DNA of 38,370 nucleotides from positions 1 through 38,370 of the forward strand of contig JBCDAU010000050.1 in assembly GCA_039185015.1 (NCBI GenBank), in the 5' to 3' direction. Below are positions 7,877 to 15,568 of this stretch, in pieces. The position numbers and the translations under genes were made by a program. The stretch's first letter is position 1. Each line of letters begins with the position of its first letter. This DNA is from JBCBSZ01 sp039185015 (GTDB lineage: Bacteria > Actinomycetota > Acidimicrobiia > Acidimicrobiales > Poriferisodalaceae). The notes below the pieces were generated by a model. The model was not told where the DNA came from. It saw only the letters and a list, made by a program, of their open reading frames with translations, and searched no databases.

Positions 7877-8821
7877 ATGGCAGCCAGCGACACCGCAGCG
7901 GGGGCCGATCCGGTCCGCCAGTACCTCAAGGAGATCGGACGCGTCCCCCTGCTCACCGCCGAGCAGGAGGTCTCGATCGCGAAGCGCATCGAGCGCGGGA
8001 CCCTCGCCACCGAAGAGCTCGCCACCATCGTCGAGGCCAACGGCAGCGGCGACGAGGTCCGGCGCCGCCAGCTGGAGCGGCACGTCCGCGACGGTGAGCG
8101 GGCCAAGGAGGAGCTGACCCAGGCCAACCTGCGCCTCGTCGTGTCGATCGCCAAGCGACACGTCGGGCGAGGTCTGCAGCTGCTCGACCTCATCCAGGAG
8201 GGCAACCTCGGGCTGATGCGGGCCGTCGAGAAGTTCGACTACCGCAAGGGCTTCAAGTTCTCGACGTACGCCACCTGGTGGATCCGGCAAGCCATCTCCC
8301 GCTCCATCGCCGACCAGGCCCGCACCATCCGCCTCCCGGTCCACATGGTCGAGTCGATGAACAAGGTCCTGCGCATCCAGCGCCAGCTGCTCCAGGAGCT
8401 GGAGCGCGAGCCCACGGTCGAGGAGATCGCCGACCGCGTCGACCTCCCGCCCGACCGCGTGCGCGAGATCCAGCAGATCGCGCTCGACACCCTCTCGCTC
8501 GACTCACCGGTCGGCGACGAGGACGAGAGCTTCCTCGGCGACTTCGTCAAGGACGACCGATCCGAGCTGCCCGCCGACGTGGCGACCCGCCACAGCCTCA
8601 ACCAGGTGCTGCGGGAGGCGCTCGACGAGCTGTCCGACCGCGAGCGCGAGGTCATGCGCATGCGGTTCGGTCTCGACGAGATGAAGCCCAAGACGCTCGA
8701 GGAGGTCGGCCGGGAGTTCAACGTCACCCGGGAGCGGATCCGGCAGATCGAGGCGAAGACCCTGGCGAAGCTCCGCCATCCCCAGCGCAGCCAGAAGCTC
8801 AAGGACTTCCTCGAGAACTGA
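7877..8821 (+). CDS. rpoD: RNA polymerase primary sigma factor (HrdB/SigA type)
   Basis: The 314-residue sigma-70 factor has region 1.2 (DPVRQYLKEIGRVPLLT), region 2 with the -10 recognition and melting helices (KGFKFSTYATWWIRQAISRSIADQARTIRLP split across 2.3-2.4), region 3 (EREPTVEEIADRVDLP) and region 4.2 (TLEEVGREFNVTRERIRQIE). The acidic or lysine-rich N-terminal extension seen in larger primary sigmas is missing, giving a compact HrdB-like protein. The start codon immediately follows the dnaG stop. A 12-bp hairpin 40 nt after the stop probably terminates the operon. The near-consensus 2.4 and 4.2 regions and the dnaG linkage argue for the principal, housekeeping sigma rather than an alternative one. 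Confidence 0.96.
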   Translation: MAASDTAAGADPVRQYLKEIGRVPLLTAEQEVSIAKRIERGTLATEELATIVEANGSGDEVRRRQLERHVRDGERAKEELTQANLRLVVSIAKRHVGRGLQLLDLIQEGNLGLMRAVEKFDYRKGFKFSTYATWWIRQAISRSIADQARTIRLPVHMVESMNKVLRIQRQLLQELEREPTVEEIADRVDLPPDRVREIQQIALDTLSLDSPVGDEDESFLGDFVKDDRSELPADVATRHSLNQVLREALDELSDREREVMRMRFGLDEMKPKTLEEVGREFNVTRERIRQIEAKTLAKLRHPQRSQKLKDFLEN

Positions 8822-8861
8822 AGTTCCCCGATCGAGCGGTCGACAGGTTCGGGGTTGACCC

Positions 8862-8890
8862 CGATGGCAGCGGCGGTCCCGCTGCTATCG
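8862..8890 (+). terminator. Hairpin after rpoD (probable terminator)
   Basis: Arms 8862-8873 and 8879-8890 form a 12-bp helix with one G-U pair around a 5-nt loop. The helix is GC-rich and followed by TTC, without a long T-run. It sits between rpoD and tRNA-Asn and would separate the two transcripts. Confidence 0.6.
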
Positions 8891-8903
8891 TTCAACACGC
8901 CCT

Positions 8904-8976
8904 TCCGGGGTAGCTCAGCTGGCAGAGCAAGCGACTGTTAATCGCTAGGTCGTGGGTTCGAGCCCCACCCCCGGAG
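8904..8976 (+). tRNA. tRNA-Asn (GTT)
   Basis: A complete 73-nt cloverleaf. The acceptor stem is TCCGGGG paired with CCCCGGA, the D stem GCTC/GAGC, the anticodon stem AGCGA/TCGCT around the loop CTGTTAA (anticodon GTT at 8937-8939), and the T stem GTGGG/CCCAC with a TTCGAGC loop. The discriminator base is G and the 3' CCA is not encoded (CAA follows), which is normal for actinobacteria. Confidence 0.97.
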
Positions 8977-9020
8977 CAAACCGAGACGCAGGCGGCTGGC
9001 AGGAGCGAACCTCGCAGCGA

Positions 9021-9062
9021 CCGGTCCGACTGCATCCGCTGCGGTCGGACCGGACTCGTTTT
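9021..9062 (+). terminator. Rho-independent terminator of tRNA-Asn
   Basis: A perfect 10-bp inverted repeat (CCGGTCCGAC at 9021-9030 with 9044-9053) is extended by a U-G pair and a 3-bp GCA/TGC helix around a 5-nt loop, and is followed by TTTT at 9059-9062. This is the most classical intrinsic terminator in the window. Confidence 0.8.
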
Positions 9063-9144
9063 CGGCCGTCGTCGGACCGGTGAACGTCTGGGGAACGTCG
9101 TGGGATTCCGGAGTCCGTCGACCGCCGAGGGCGTTGTGACCAGC

Positions 9145-10593
9145 ATGCGAACCCTCCCGCGCCTCGGGGCCGGCGTCCTGGCTGCCACCCTGTTCCTCGC
9201 CGCCTGCAGCGACAGCGATGACGACGCCGACGACGCGGCTGTCGCCGACGCGGCCGCCTCGCCGGACGACACCACCTCGCCGGCGGCCGCGGCGCCGGCC
9301 GGTGACGGCGAGCTGATCAACGCCTTCGGCGACGAGCTGCCGCCGCTCGAGGTCGACATCCCCACCGGTCCGCTCGCTCCCGAGGTCGTCGAGGACCTCG
9401 ACCTGCTCTTCGCCTCCCTCCTCGACGGCGTGGAACCCGAGCCGATCCAGCGCCTCGGTGAGTCGGGCGATCCCCGCATCGCGTGGCTGTTCGCCGACCT
9501 CCTCCGGTTCTTCCAACAGGGCTCGACCACCGAAGCGCTCGTGACGGCGTTCGAGGGGGTCACCGGCACCGCGCTGCCGCCCGGACTCCGGTGGGGACCC
9601 GTGACCGATCGCCTCATCGCCTGGGACGTCCCGGCGCCGCCCGACTACGTGCGGTGGAAGCGGATCCCGTACGAGGTCATCGAGCCGGCCTGGGAGCCGT
9701 TCTTCGACGACGAGGACGCCGACGTCGACTGGCGGCTCGTGTCGTGGGGCGGCGTGCTCATCGACGACCGCTCCTTCGACGACATCGAGCTCCCGTGCCC
9801 TGAGGGGTGCATCCCGGCGCTCAACGACCCGGTGGTCACGGACGCGGCCGGTGGTGACTGGTACCCCGACGACCGCCTCGTCTTCGGCATCGTCATCAAC
9901 GGCGAGGCTCGTGCGTACCCCCGCAACATCATGGAGGTCCACGAGATGGTCAACGACACCCTCGGGGGCCGCCGCATCGGCGTGCCGTACTGCACGCTGT
10001 GCGGCGCGGCGCAGGCCTGGCTGACCGACGTCGACGGTGACGTCTCTCCCCTCGAGCTGCGTACCTCCGGCCTCCTGAGCCGGTCCAACAAGGTGATGTA
10101 CGAGTTCAACACGTTCTCGGTGTTCGACACGTTCCTCGGCACGGCGCTCTCGGGGCCCCTCCAGGACGAGGGCGTGCAGCTGGAGCAGGTCCCGGTCGTC
10201 ACGGCGACCTGGGCCGACTGGAAGGCGGCCCACCCCGAGACGACGATCGTCGCCGAAGACGGCGGCCTCGGTCGGAGCTATCCGCTCGACCCGCTCGGTG
10301 GCCGTGACGACGACGGACCGATCTTTCCGATCGGCGACGTCGACCAGCGCCTCGGGGCGCAGGATCAGGTGCTCGGCATCGTCGGCCCCGAGGGCCCCGT
10401 GGCCTTCGACGTCGCGACGGCGACCGAGACGCTCGCATCAGGCGGCACGGTCGAGCTCGCCGGTGTGCGGGTGCTGAGCGACGGCGCCGGCCTCGTCGCC
10501 GAGCTTATCGACGGTGGCGAGGCGGTGAGCCACCAGGCGTTCTGGTTCGCCTGGAGCCAGTTCCACCCCACCACCGAGCTCTGGGTCGGCTGA
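9145..10593 (+). CDS. Lipoprotein with DUF3179 domain
   Basis: The 482-residue protein begins with a lipoprotein signal (MRTLPRLGAGVLAATLFLAAC, lipobox LAAC, Cys21) and a low-complexity Asp/Ala linker, so it is probably anchored on the outer face of the membrane. An in-frame GTG at 9100 would put 15 extra residues before the signal, so the ATG at 9145 is preferred. After a 130-residue lineage-specific region come DUF3179 motifs: ARAYPRNIMEVHEMVND, PYCTLCGAAQAW, then WADWKAAHPETTIV and LGRSYPLDPLGGRD. Compared with the gene at 1-756, the central MYDRQT-type segment is replaced by a longer MYEFNTFSVFDTFLG segment. Function is unknown for the family. It ends 7 bp from the convergent surface-protein gene. 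Confidence 0.88.
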   Translation: MRTLPRLGAGVLAATLFLAACSDSDDDADDAAVADAAASPDDTTSPAAAAPAGDGELINAFGDELPPLEVDIPTGPLAPEVVEDLDLLFASLLDGVEPEPIQRLGESGDPRIAWLFADLLRFFQQGSTTEALVTAFEGVTGTALPPGLRWGPVTDRLIAWDVPAPPDYVRWKRIPYEVIEPAWEPFFDDEDADVDWRLVSWGGVLIDDRSFDDIELPCPEGCIPALNDPVVTDAAGGDWYPDDRLVFGIVINGEARAYPRNIMEVHEMVNDTLGGRRIGVPYCTLCGAAQAWLTDVDGDVSPLELRTSGLLSRSNKVMYEFNTFSVFDTFLGTALSGPLQDEGVQLEQVPVVTATWADWKAAHPETTIVAEDGGLGRSYPLDPLGGRDDDGPIFPIGDVDQRLGAQDQVLGIVGPEGPVAFDVATATETLASGGTVELAGVRVLSDGAGLVAELIDGGEAVSHQAFWFAWSQFHPTTELWVG

Positions 10594-10600
10594 GGGGGCG

Positions 10601-13600
10601 CTACTCCTCCGCCGGGCGCAGGCCCAGGAGGACCAGGCCCCACAGCACGAGGGCGCCGGCGAAGACGATCATCGGCCGAGGCTCCGAGCCGGTCCGGGGC
10701 AGCTCGCCGCCGCCACCGATGTCGAGCTGAGCGGCGTCATGATCGTCCTCGTCGCCCCCACCGCCGTCGATCTCGTCGTCGACCGGGGTCTCGCCGTCGG
10801 TGGCGTCCGGTGTCGAGTCGAGGTCGGGGAGCGGCTCACCGTTGGGCATGCGGACCACGTCGCCGTCGCTCTGGGGCGTCGCCCCGGTGATCTCGGCGGT
10901 GTTCTCGATGCTGCCCGTCGCCCCGGCGGCGACGCGGAAGGTGATGTCGACCGTGGTCGAGGCGCCCGCCGCGAGCGTGCCGGGCAGCGCGGTCGTCGCC
11001 CGGCCCTCCGAGTCGAGTGCCCAGTCGGGGTCGTCCAGCGTCAGGCCGTCAGGGACGTAGTCGATGACCGACACGTCGACGGCGTCGAACGAGCCTTGGT
11101 TGAACACCGTGATCCGGAACGTGACCTGGTCGCCGACGCTGACGGTCGTCCGGTTGGTGCCGTCGGCGAGCTGCTTGCGGAGCGCGAGGTCGAAGCGGGG
11201 TTGCCAGAAGCCGAGGTCGACGGTGAGGTTCTCCCTGGCGTCCGGGGTCGTCGCGTCGTTGTCCGGCGTCTCACCCGTCGGCTCGCCGTCTCCGACCGTG
11301 ATCGCTCCGGTGACGACGTAGCCCCCGCAGGCCGGCGCGCCGTCGTCGTCGGCGTCGACGTCGCGGTCCGGGTCGGCCGTCGTCGGATCGGACGAGAGCA
11401 GGCCACGGAGGGGGCCGCCGGCGGCCCATGCCGACGGGCCGACACCCACGACGTAGTTGCCGGCCGCGAGGTCGGTGAACAGGTAGAGGCCGTTCGCGTC
11501 GGTCGTCGCGGTGGCGACGGCGTCGGCGGAGCTGAGCCCGTCGGCGTCGCACGCATCGGCGATGCCGTCGTCGTCGGCGTCACGGAACAGCTCGACGGTC
11601 ACGCCGGCGAGGCCGTTCTCGCCAGGGTCGATCCGGCCGTCGTTGTCCGCGTCGAGCCAGACCTGGTTGCCGATGGAGTGGGTCGTCCCGACGCCGGCGA
11701 CGTCGTGGTCGTCCTCGTCGTCGGCGACGGGGTCGGTGCCGTCGCCGTCGCCGGTGATGACGTCGTCGCCGCTGGCGCCAGGGCCCATGGGCTGGTTGTC
11801 GTTGGTCTGATCGGTGTCGGGCGTGGAGTCGACGTCGGTCAGCGCACCCGTCGAGCCGCTGCCGTTGGCCGGGTCGGTGTCGTCGTCGAAGTCGCTGATC
11901 TCGGCCCAGTTGATCAGCGCGCCGCCGTCCCAGTCGCCCTCGACGGTGAGGGTGACCGGGATCGTGATCATCTCGCCGTCCGAGAACGAGCCCGCGGTCG
12001 CGGTCAGGGTCGCCACGGGTGCGTCGGGTGACGACGTGTCCCACGCGAACGTGTAGCTGTCACCCCCGGTGTCCGTGAGCGTCCCACCCGGGTTGCGTGT
12101 GGGATCGAAGGCGAAGCCGTCCTGGACGTAGTTCACGACCCGCACCCTGGCGACGTCCGGGCCCTGGTTCGTCAGCTTGATCTCGAAGCCGACGTCGGAG
12201 CCGGGGCCGAGGTCGGCAGGTGCGTCGGTGAGGGTCTGGGAGAGGGCGAGGTCGAAGTCGAGGTCGAGCACGGCGATGTCGTGGTCGTCCTCGTCGGGCG
12301 TGTTCGTACCCGGATCGTTGGCGAGGTCCGAGGCGTCGGTGATGTCCACGAGGTTGTCGTTGGCCGTGTCGGTGTCGGGCGTCGAGTCGTCGTCGTCGCC
12401 GGAGTCCGCCGTGATCTCGGACGTGTTGGTGAACGGCGCCAACGAGGCGTCGTCGACTCGGGCGACGAGCGTCAGGTCGAGGGTCTCGCCGAACGCGAGC
12501 TGGGACCCGGCCGGGACGTCCCACCGAACGACACCGCCGCTGACCTCGGCGCCGCCGTTGTCCGCCGACACGAACGACAACCCGGCAGGCAGCCGGTCCT
12601 CGACGGTGAACGCGCCGGAGTCCAGCCCGCCCTGGTTGCGCACGGTCGTCGTGAACGTGGCCTGGCGGGTCGACGGGTCATAGGAGGTGAGCACCTTGGC
12701 GAGCGCCAGGTCGTAGGACGGGTCCGGCGTGAAGCAGAAGCCCGAGATGTAGGCCGAGAGCCCGTCGTGGTTGGCCGACACGGCCGGGTCGACGGTCTCG
12801 GGGTCGTCGTTCGGGTCGGAGCCGTAGAGCTGCCAGACGATCGTGTCGGCCCGAGCGGTGCCCCAGTCGATGATCGTCCAGTCACGGTCCTCGAAGGCGC
12901 CGACCGACACGAAGGCGTCGCGGGCCTCGTTGTAGGCCGTGTTGTTCGCGGTGCCGTACTCGGGGAGGTCGAGCTCGATGATCGGCTCGGTGCCGAGCCC
13001 GGTGATGCCGTCGGCCGGATCGGTGTCGACGGCGACGCTGTCGGGGTCGGCGAAGGTCGAGGCGACCCTGGCGCCGGCGGGACCGCCCGTCGTGAGCGCG
13101 AGCTCGGACACGCCTTCGGGCCGGGTCGGGAAGTCCCGGTGGCCGCCGATCAGCAGCTGGTCGATCTCGACCTCGACCCGGTTGGTCGTTCCCGCCTCGA
13201 AGAACTCGAAGTGCATGGTCCCGCCCTCGTCGGCGCGAGGGAAGTAGCGCAGCACCGACGTGTTGCCGTCGCCGCCGACCAGGTCGGTGTAGGCGGGCAC
13301 GCCGGTGAAGTCGCCGCCGGTCGTGGTGTCGAGGATGACGCCGTTGTGCTCGTCGACCCAGGTCAGCCGGAGGTCGATCGGCTCGCCGAAGACGTTGGTC
13401 AGCGTCCGAGTCTCGCCGTCGACCGTCGGGGACGCACCGCCGGCGACGCCGAGGTTCCCGGAGCCCGCCGGCTCCGCTCCGGCGGCGTAGTCGTTCCAGT
13501 CGAGACAGGCCGGCCCGACCGCACCGGCCGGTGGGGCCGTGGCCAGCTGACCGCCGAGTGAGAGTCCGAGCACCGCGGCGATGGTCAGCCCCACCCCCGA

Positions 13601-13633
13601 AGCGCCGACCCGGATCCGTGAGGACGTGCGCAC
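10601..13633 (-). CDS. Large DUF11/SdrD-B-like surface protein with LPRTG sorting signal
   Basis: The 1010-residue exported protein has a signal peptide (GLTIAAVLGLSLGGQLATAPPAGA) and a C-terminal sortase signal: LPRTG at 978-982, about 16 hydrophobic residues, then a weakly charged tail LRPAEE. In order it carries an N-terminal jelly-roll-like region (about 40-305), DUF11-type repeats starting YDLALAKVLT, FDLALSQTLT and FDLALRKQLA, and one SdrD B-like Ca-binding repeat (SIGNQVWLDADNDGRIDPGE) between the second and third. Modules are separated by acidic linkers that each end in DEDDHD. It is probably an adhesin or cell-surface structural protein, calcium-stabilised; the ligand is unknown. GTG start; CAAGAT lies 8 nt upstream as a possible -10 box. 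No sortase gene is in the window. Confidence 0.9.
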   Translation of the reverse strand: MRTSSRIRVGASGVGLTIAAVLGLSLGGQLATAPPAGAVGPACLDWNDYAAGAEPAGSGNLGVAGGASPTVDGETRTLTNVFGEPIDLRLTWVDEHNGVILDTTTGGDFTGVPAYTDLVGGDGNTSVLRYFPRADEGGTMHFEFFEAGTTNRVEVEIDQLLIGGHRDFPTRPEGVSELALTTGGPAGARVASTFADPDSVAVDTDPADGITGLGTEPIIELDLPEYGTANNTAYNEARDAFVSVGAFEDRDWTIIDWGTARADTIVWQLYGSDPNDDPETVDPAVSANHDGLSAYISGFCFTPDPSYDLALAKVLTSYDPSTRQATFTTTVRNQGGLDSGAFTVEDRLPAGLSFVSADNGGAEVSGGVVRWDVPAGSQLAFGETLDLTLVARVDDASLAPFTNTSEITADSGDDDDSTPDTDTANDNLVDITDASDLANDPGTNTPDEDDHDIAVLDLDFDLALSQTLTDAPADLGPGSDVGFEIKLTNQGPDVARVRVVNYVQDGFAFDPTRNPGGTLTDTGGDSYTFAWDTSSPDAPVATLTATAGSFSDGEMITIPVTLTVEGDWDGGALINWAEISDFDDDTDPANGSGSTGALTDVDSTPDTDQTNDNQPMGPGASGDDVITGDGDGTDPVADDEDDHDVAGVGTTHSIGNQVWLDADNDGRIDPGENGLAGVTVELFRDADDDGIADACDADGLSSADAVATATTDANGLYLFTDLAAGNYVVGVGPSAWAAGGPLRGLLSSDPTTADPDRDVDADDDGAPACGGYVVTGAITVGDGEPTGETPDNDATTPDARENLTVDLGFWQPRFDLALRKQLADGTNRTTVSVGDQVTFRITVFNQGSFDAVDVSVIDYVPDGLTLDDPDWALDSEGRATTALPGTLAAGASTTVDITFRVAAGATGSIENTAEITGATPQSDGDVVRMPNGEPLPDLDSTPDATDGETPVDDEIDGGGGDEDDHDAAQLDIGGGGELPRTGSEPRPMIVFAGALVLWGLVLLGLRPAEE

Positions 13634-13707
13634 GGGCAGAGATCTTGCCAGGTCAGACGACGCCGGGCGCGGTGTCCTGCACTCGCCGCTAGCGTCTCCG
13701 CCTGCCG

Positions 13708-13780
13708 GGGGCGGTAGCTCAGTGGTCAGAGCAGGGCACTCATAATGCTTGGGTCGTGGGTTCGATCCCCACCCGCCCCA
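13708..13780 (+). tRNA. tRNA with CAT anticodon (elongator Met, or Ile2)
   Basis: A complete 73-nt cloverleaf: acceptor GGGGCGG/CCGCCCC, D stem GCTC/GAGC, anticodon stem GGGCA/TGCTT (two G-U pairs) around CTCATAA (anticodon at 13741-13743), T stem GTGGG/CCCAC with loop TTCGATC, discriminator A, followed by CCG. The first pair is G-C, so it is not an initiator tRNA. The D-arm and anticodon arm resemble both elongator tRNA-Met and the lysidine-modified tRNA-Ile2; sequence alone does not settle which. It ends 4 nt before the stop of the convergent GNAT gene. Confidence 0.93.
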
Positions 13781-13784
13781 CCGA

Positions 13785-14519
13785 TCACACCGCCGACGGC
13801 GACGGTCGGTGGAGGCGGAGGAAGCCCTCGCCTTCGGTCGCGCCGAGGCGCCGGAGTCGGCGGATCAGCGCCGGTCGCGTGGTGTGCACCTCGAAGTGGT
13901 CTGCGCCCCAGGTCGATGCCGCGCGGAGGCCGCCGCCGAGCAGGGTCGCTGCGACCGTGCCGTGCCGCCACGCTGCTCGCACGCCGAGGAGTCCGAGCGA
14001 GGGCACCGGGTCGTTGCGCCAGAACCGGACGAGCCCGGCGAGCGCGCCGTCGGTGACGCTCACGGCGACGAGGTACCCGGAGGGGTCGAACTCGGCCGAG
14101 TCGAGCTCCTCGTCGAACCACTCCCGCATGCCTCGCCACCCGTCGCTCCCGGGCGTCTCGCCGCGAAGCTCGGTGTCGAGCTCGAAGAGCTCGTCGGGGC
14201 TGATCTCGTCCGCCGGGCGCAACGCCACCCTCGTCGAACGGGGGACCCGCCCGGCTTCGGCGAGGCAGGGTTCGAACGGCACGTCGAACTGACGGCCCCG
14301 CAGCTCGTCGACGAAGCCGAGGGCCCGCGCGGCATCGATGCGACCGAACGCCGTGGCGGGGATCGTCAGGTGGACGGGCCCGTCGGTCACGGCCAGGGCC
14401 TCGGTGAGCACGTCCGTCCAGGCGGCATCGTCGTCGGCCCGCACGATCAGGAACCGCCGGCCATCGGGCCGCTCGCGGATCGTGGCCGATCCCTGGGCGG
14501 TCGCGATCTCCAGCGGCAT
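13785..14519 (-). CDS. GNAT-family N-acetyltransferase
   Basis: The 244-residue product (MPLEIATAQGSATIRERPDG) has an N-terminal domain of about 90 residues without recognised motif, then a C-terminal GNAT fold. The latter shows GYLVAVSVTDGALAGLVRFW (beta strands 3-4), SLGLLGVRAAWRHGTVAATLL (acetyl-CoA pyrophosphate loop region, degenerate relative to the Q/RxxGxG/A consensus) and STWGADHFEVHTT followed by IRRLRRLGATEGEGFLRL (late strands). The acceptor is unknown; the two-part layout resembles tandem GNAT proteins with a degenerate first half. It is divergent from the MOSC gene, with 63 bp between starts, and its 3' end nearly touches the tRNA. Confidence 0.75.
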   Translation of the reverse strand: MPLEIATAQGSATIRERPDGRRFLIVRADDDAAWTDVLTEALAVTDGPVHLTIPATAFGRIDAARALGFVDELRGRQFDVPFEPCLAEAGRVPRSTRVALRPADEISPDELFELDTELRGETPGSDGWRGMREWFDEELDSAEFDPSGYLVAVSVTDGALAGLVRFWRNDPVPSLGLLGVRAAWRHGTVAATLLGGGLRAASTWGADHFEVHTTRPALIRRLRRLGATEGEGFLRLHRPSPSAV

Positions 14520-14570
14520 CGGAGCGAGCGTGCCAGGCGGTGGCCGGCGGCGTGGAGCGAGTTTCCTGGC

Positions 14571-14576
14571 TACGGT
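14571..14576 (+). promoter_or_regulatory. Putative -10 box of the MOSC gene (leaderless arrangement)
   Basis: TACGGT ends 6 nt before the ATG at 14583, predicting an mRNA that starts at the start codon. No Shine-Dalgarno motif is present. Confidence 0.4.
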
Positions 14577-14582
14577 CGCCGC

Positions 14583-15443
14583 ATGCCGACGGTCAGCGAG
14601 CTCCACCTCCATCCGGTCAAGGCGTGCGGACGTATCGAGGTCGACGAGGCGACGGTCGGCCCGCACGGGTTCGTCGGCGATCGTGAGTGGCAGGTGTGCG
14701 CCGAGGACGGCACCCCGCTCACCCAGCGGACGCACCCGATGCTGGCGACGGTGCGGCCCGAGCTGATCGACGGTGGTCTGATGCTGCGCGCTCCCGGTCG
14801 CGCCGACCTGGCCGTCGAGCACCCCGGCGACGGCGCTGAGCCGGTGACCGTCAAGGAGCTCACGGGCACCGAGGTCGAGCTGGTCGACGCCGGCGACGCC
14901 GCCGCCCGGTGGAGCTCCGGGCTCGTTGGCGAGTCGGTGCGCCTGTACGCCATCGGCGCGACCTACCAGCGCCCCCTCGGCGGACCGCTGCCCTGGGCGT
15001 CGGCCGCGCTCGGCGACCTGTGTCCGATGCTCCTCGCGAACGACGCCTCGCTGCTGGACCTGCAGGCGGCGGCCACCGCGCCGTTCGGCATGGAGCGATT
15101 CCGTCCGAACGTCGTCATCGAGGGCGTCCCGGCCTGGGACGAGGACACGTGGGCGGTGGTGCGCATCGGCGAGGCCACCGCGGTCGGGGGCGTGCCGTGG
15201 CCTCGCTGCGCCGTCCCGCAGGTCGATCAGGAGACCGGTGAGCGTCACCAGGAGCCGGCGAAGGTGCTCGCCGCCACGCGGTGGTGTCTCGAGGCGGTCG
15301 GGGCACCGGAGGGTCTCGCCCATCTCTTCGAGGGATCGACCCTGTTCGGTGCCGGGGTCGGCATGGACCCGGTCGGCGCGACCATCCGGGTCGGCGACGA
15401 GGTCGAGGTGCTCGAACGCCGGGAGCCGTTCATTCTGCGGTGA
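14583..15443 (+). CDS. MOSC domain-containing protein (YcbX/mARC-like)
   Basis: A 286-residue protein with an N-terminal MOSC beta-barrel domain (MPTVSELHLHPVKACGRIEVDEA, GFVGDREWQVC) and a C-terminal MOSC domain (LCPMLLANDASLLDL, FGMERFRPNVVIEG, WPRCAVPQVDQETGE). Cys209 in the RCxxPQVDxETG motif is the position that ligates molybdenum in YcbX and eukaryotic mARC, so the protein probably binds a molybdenum cofactor and reduces N-hydroxylated compounds. That role is inferred from the family. Reducing partners of this family are flavin/ferredoxin proteins; none is adjacent. The start fits a leaderless promoter 6 nt upstream. Confidence 0.9.
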   Translation: MPTVSELHLHPVKACGRIEVDEATVGPHGFVGDREWQVCAEDGTPLTQRTHPMLATVRPELIDGGLMLRAPGRADLAVEHPGDGAEPVTVKELTGTEVELVDAGDAAARWSSGLVGESVRLYAIGATYQRPLGGPLPWASAALGDLCPMLLANDASLLDLQAAATAPFGMERFRPNVVIEGVPAWDEDTWAVVRIGEATAVGGVPWPRCAVPQVDQETGERHQEPAKVLAATRWCLEAVGAPEGLAHLFEGSTLFGAGVGMDPVGATIRVGDEVEVLERREPFILR

Positions 15444-15544
15444 GGTCGCCGGGGCCCGAGCGGCCCGGCGAGCGAGCGGATGTGGAGCGCCACGGAGTGG
15501 CGTGGAGCATCGAGGAAGCTCGACTGGAGCGGGAGACACCGAGG

Positions 15545-15565
15545 TTCAGCCCAGCGCTGGGCGAA
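15545..15565. terminator. Bidirectional terminator-like palindrome
   Basis: A perfect 14-bp palindrome (GCCCAGCGCTGGGC, 15549-15562) flanked by TTC and GAA that can extend the stem after a bulged A. It lies between the convergent MOSC gene and small orphan gene. A second dyad, CGCCAC-gga-GTGGCG, is at 15488-15502. Confidence 0.5.
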
Positions 15566-15568
15566 GAT

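Noticed and set aside
8904..8976. tRNA-Asn as an integration (att) site for a mobile element
   Set aside because: No integrase and no downstream duplicate of the tRNA 3' end is visible; the region continues with ordinary genes.
10739..13561. Long + strand open frames opposite the surface-protein gene
   Set aside because: Val/Gly/Asp/Arg repetition mirrors the Asp/Thr-rich DUF11 coding strand; no independent gene evidence.
13708..13780. The CAT tRNA as a pseudogene because it lacks an encoded CCA
   Set aside because: All stems pair and actinobacteria commonly add CCA post-transcriptionally; tRNA-Asn in this window also lacks it.
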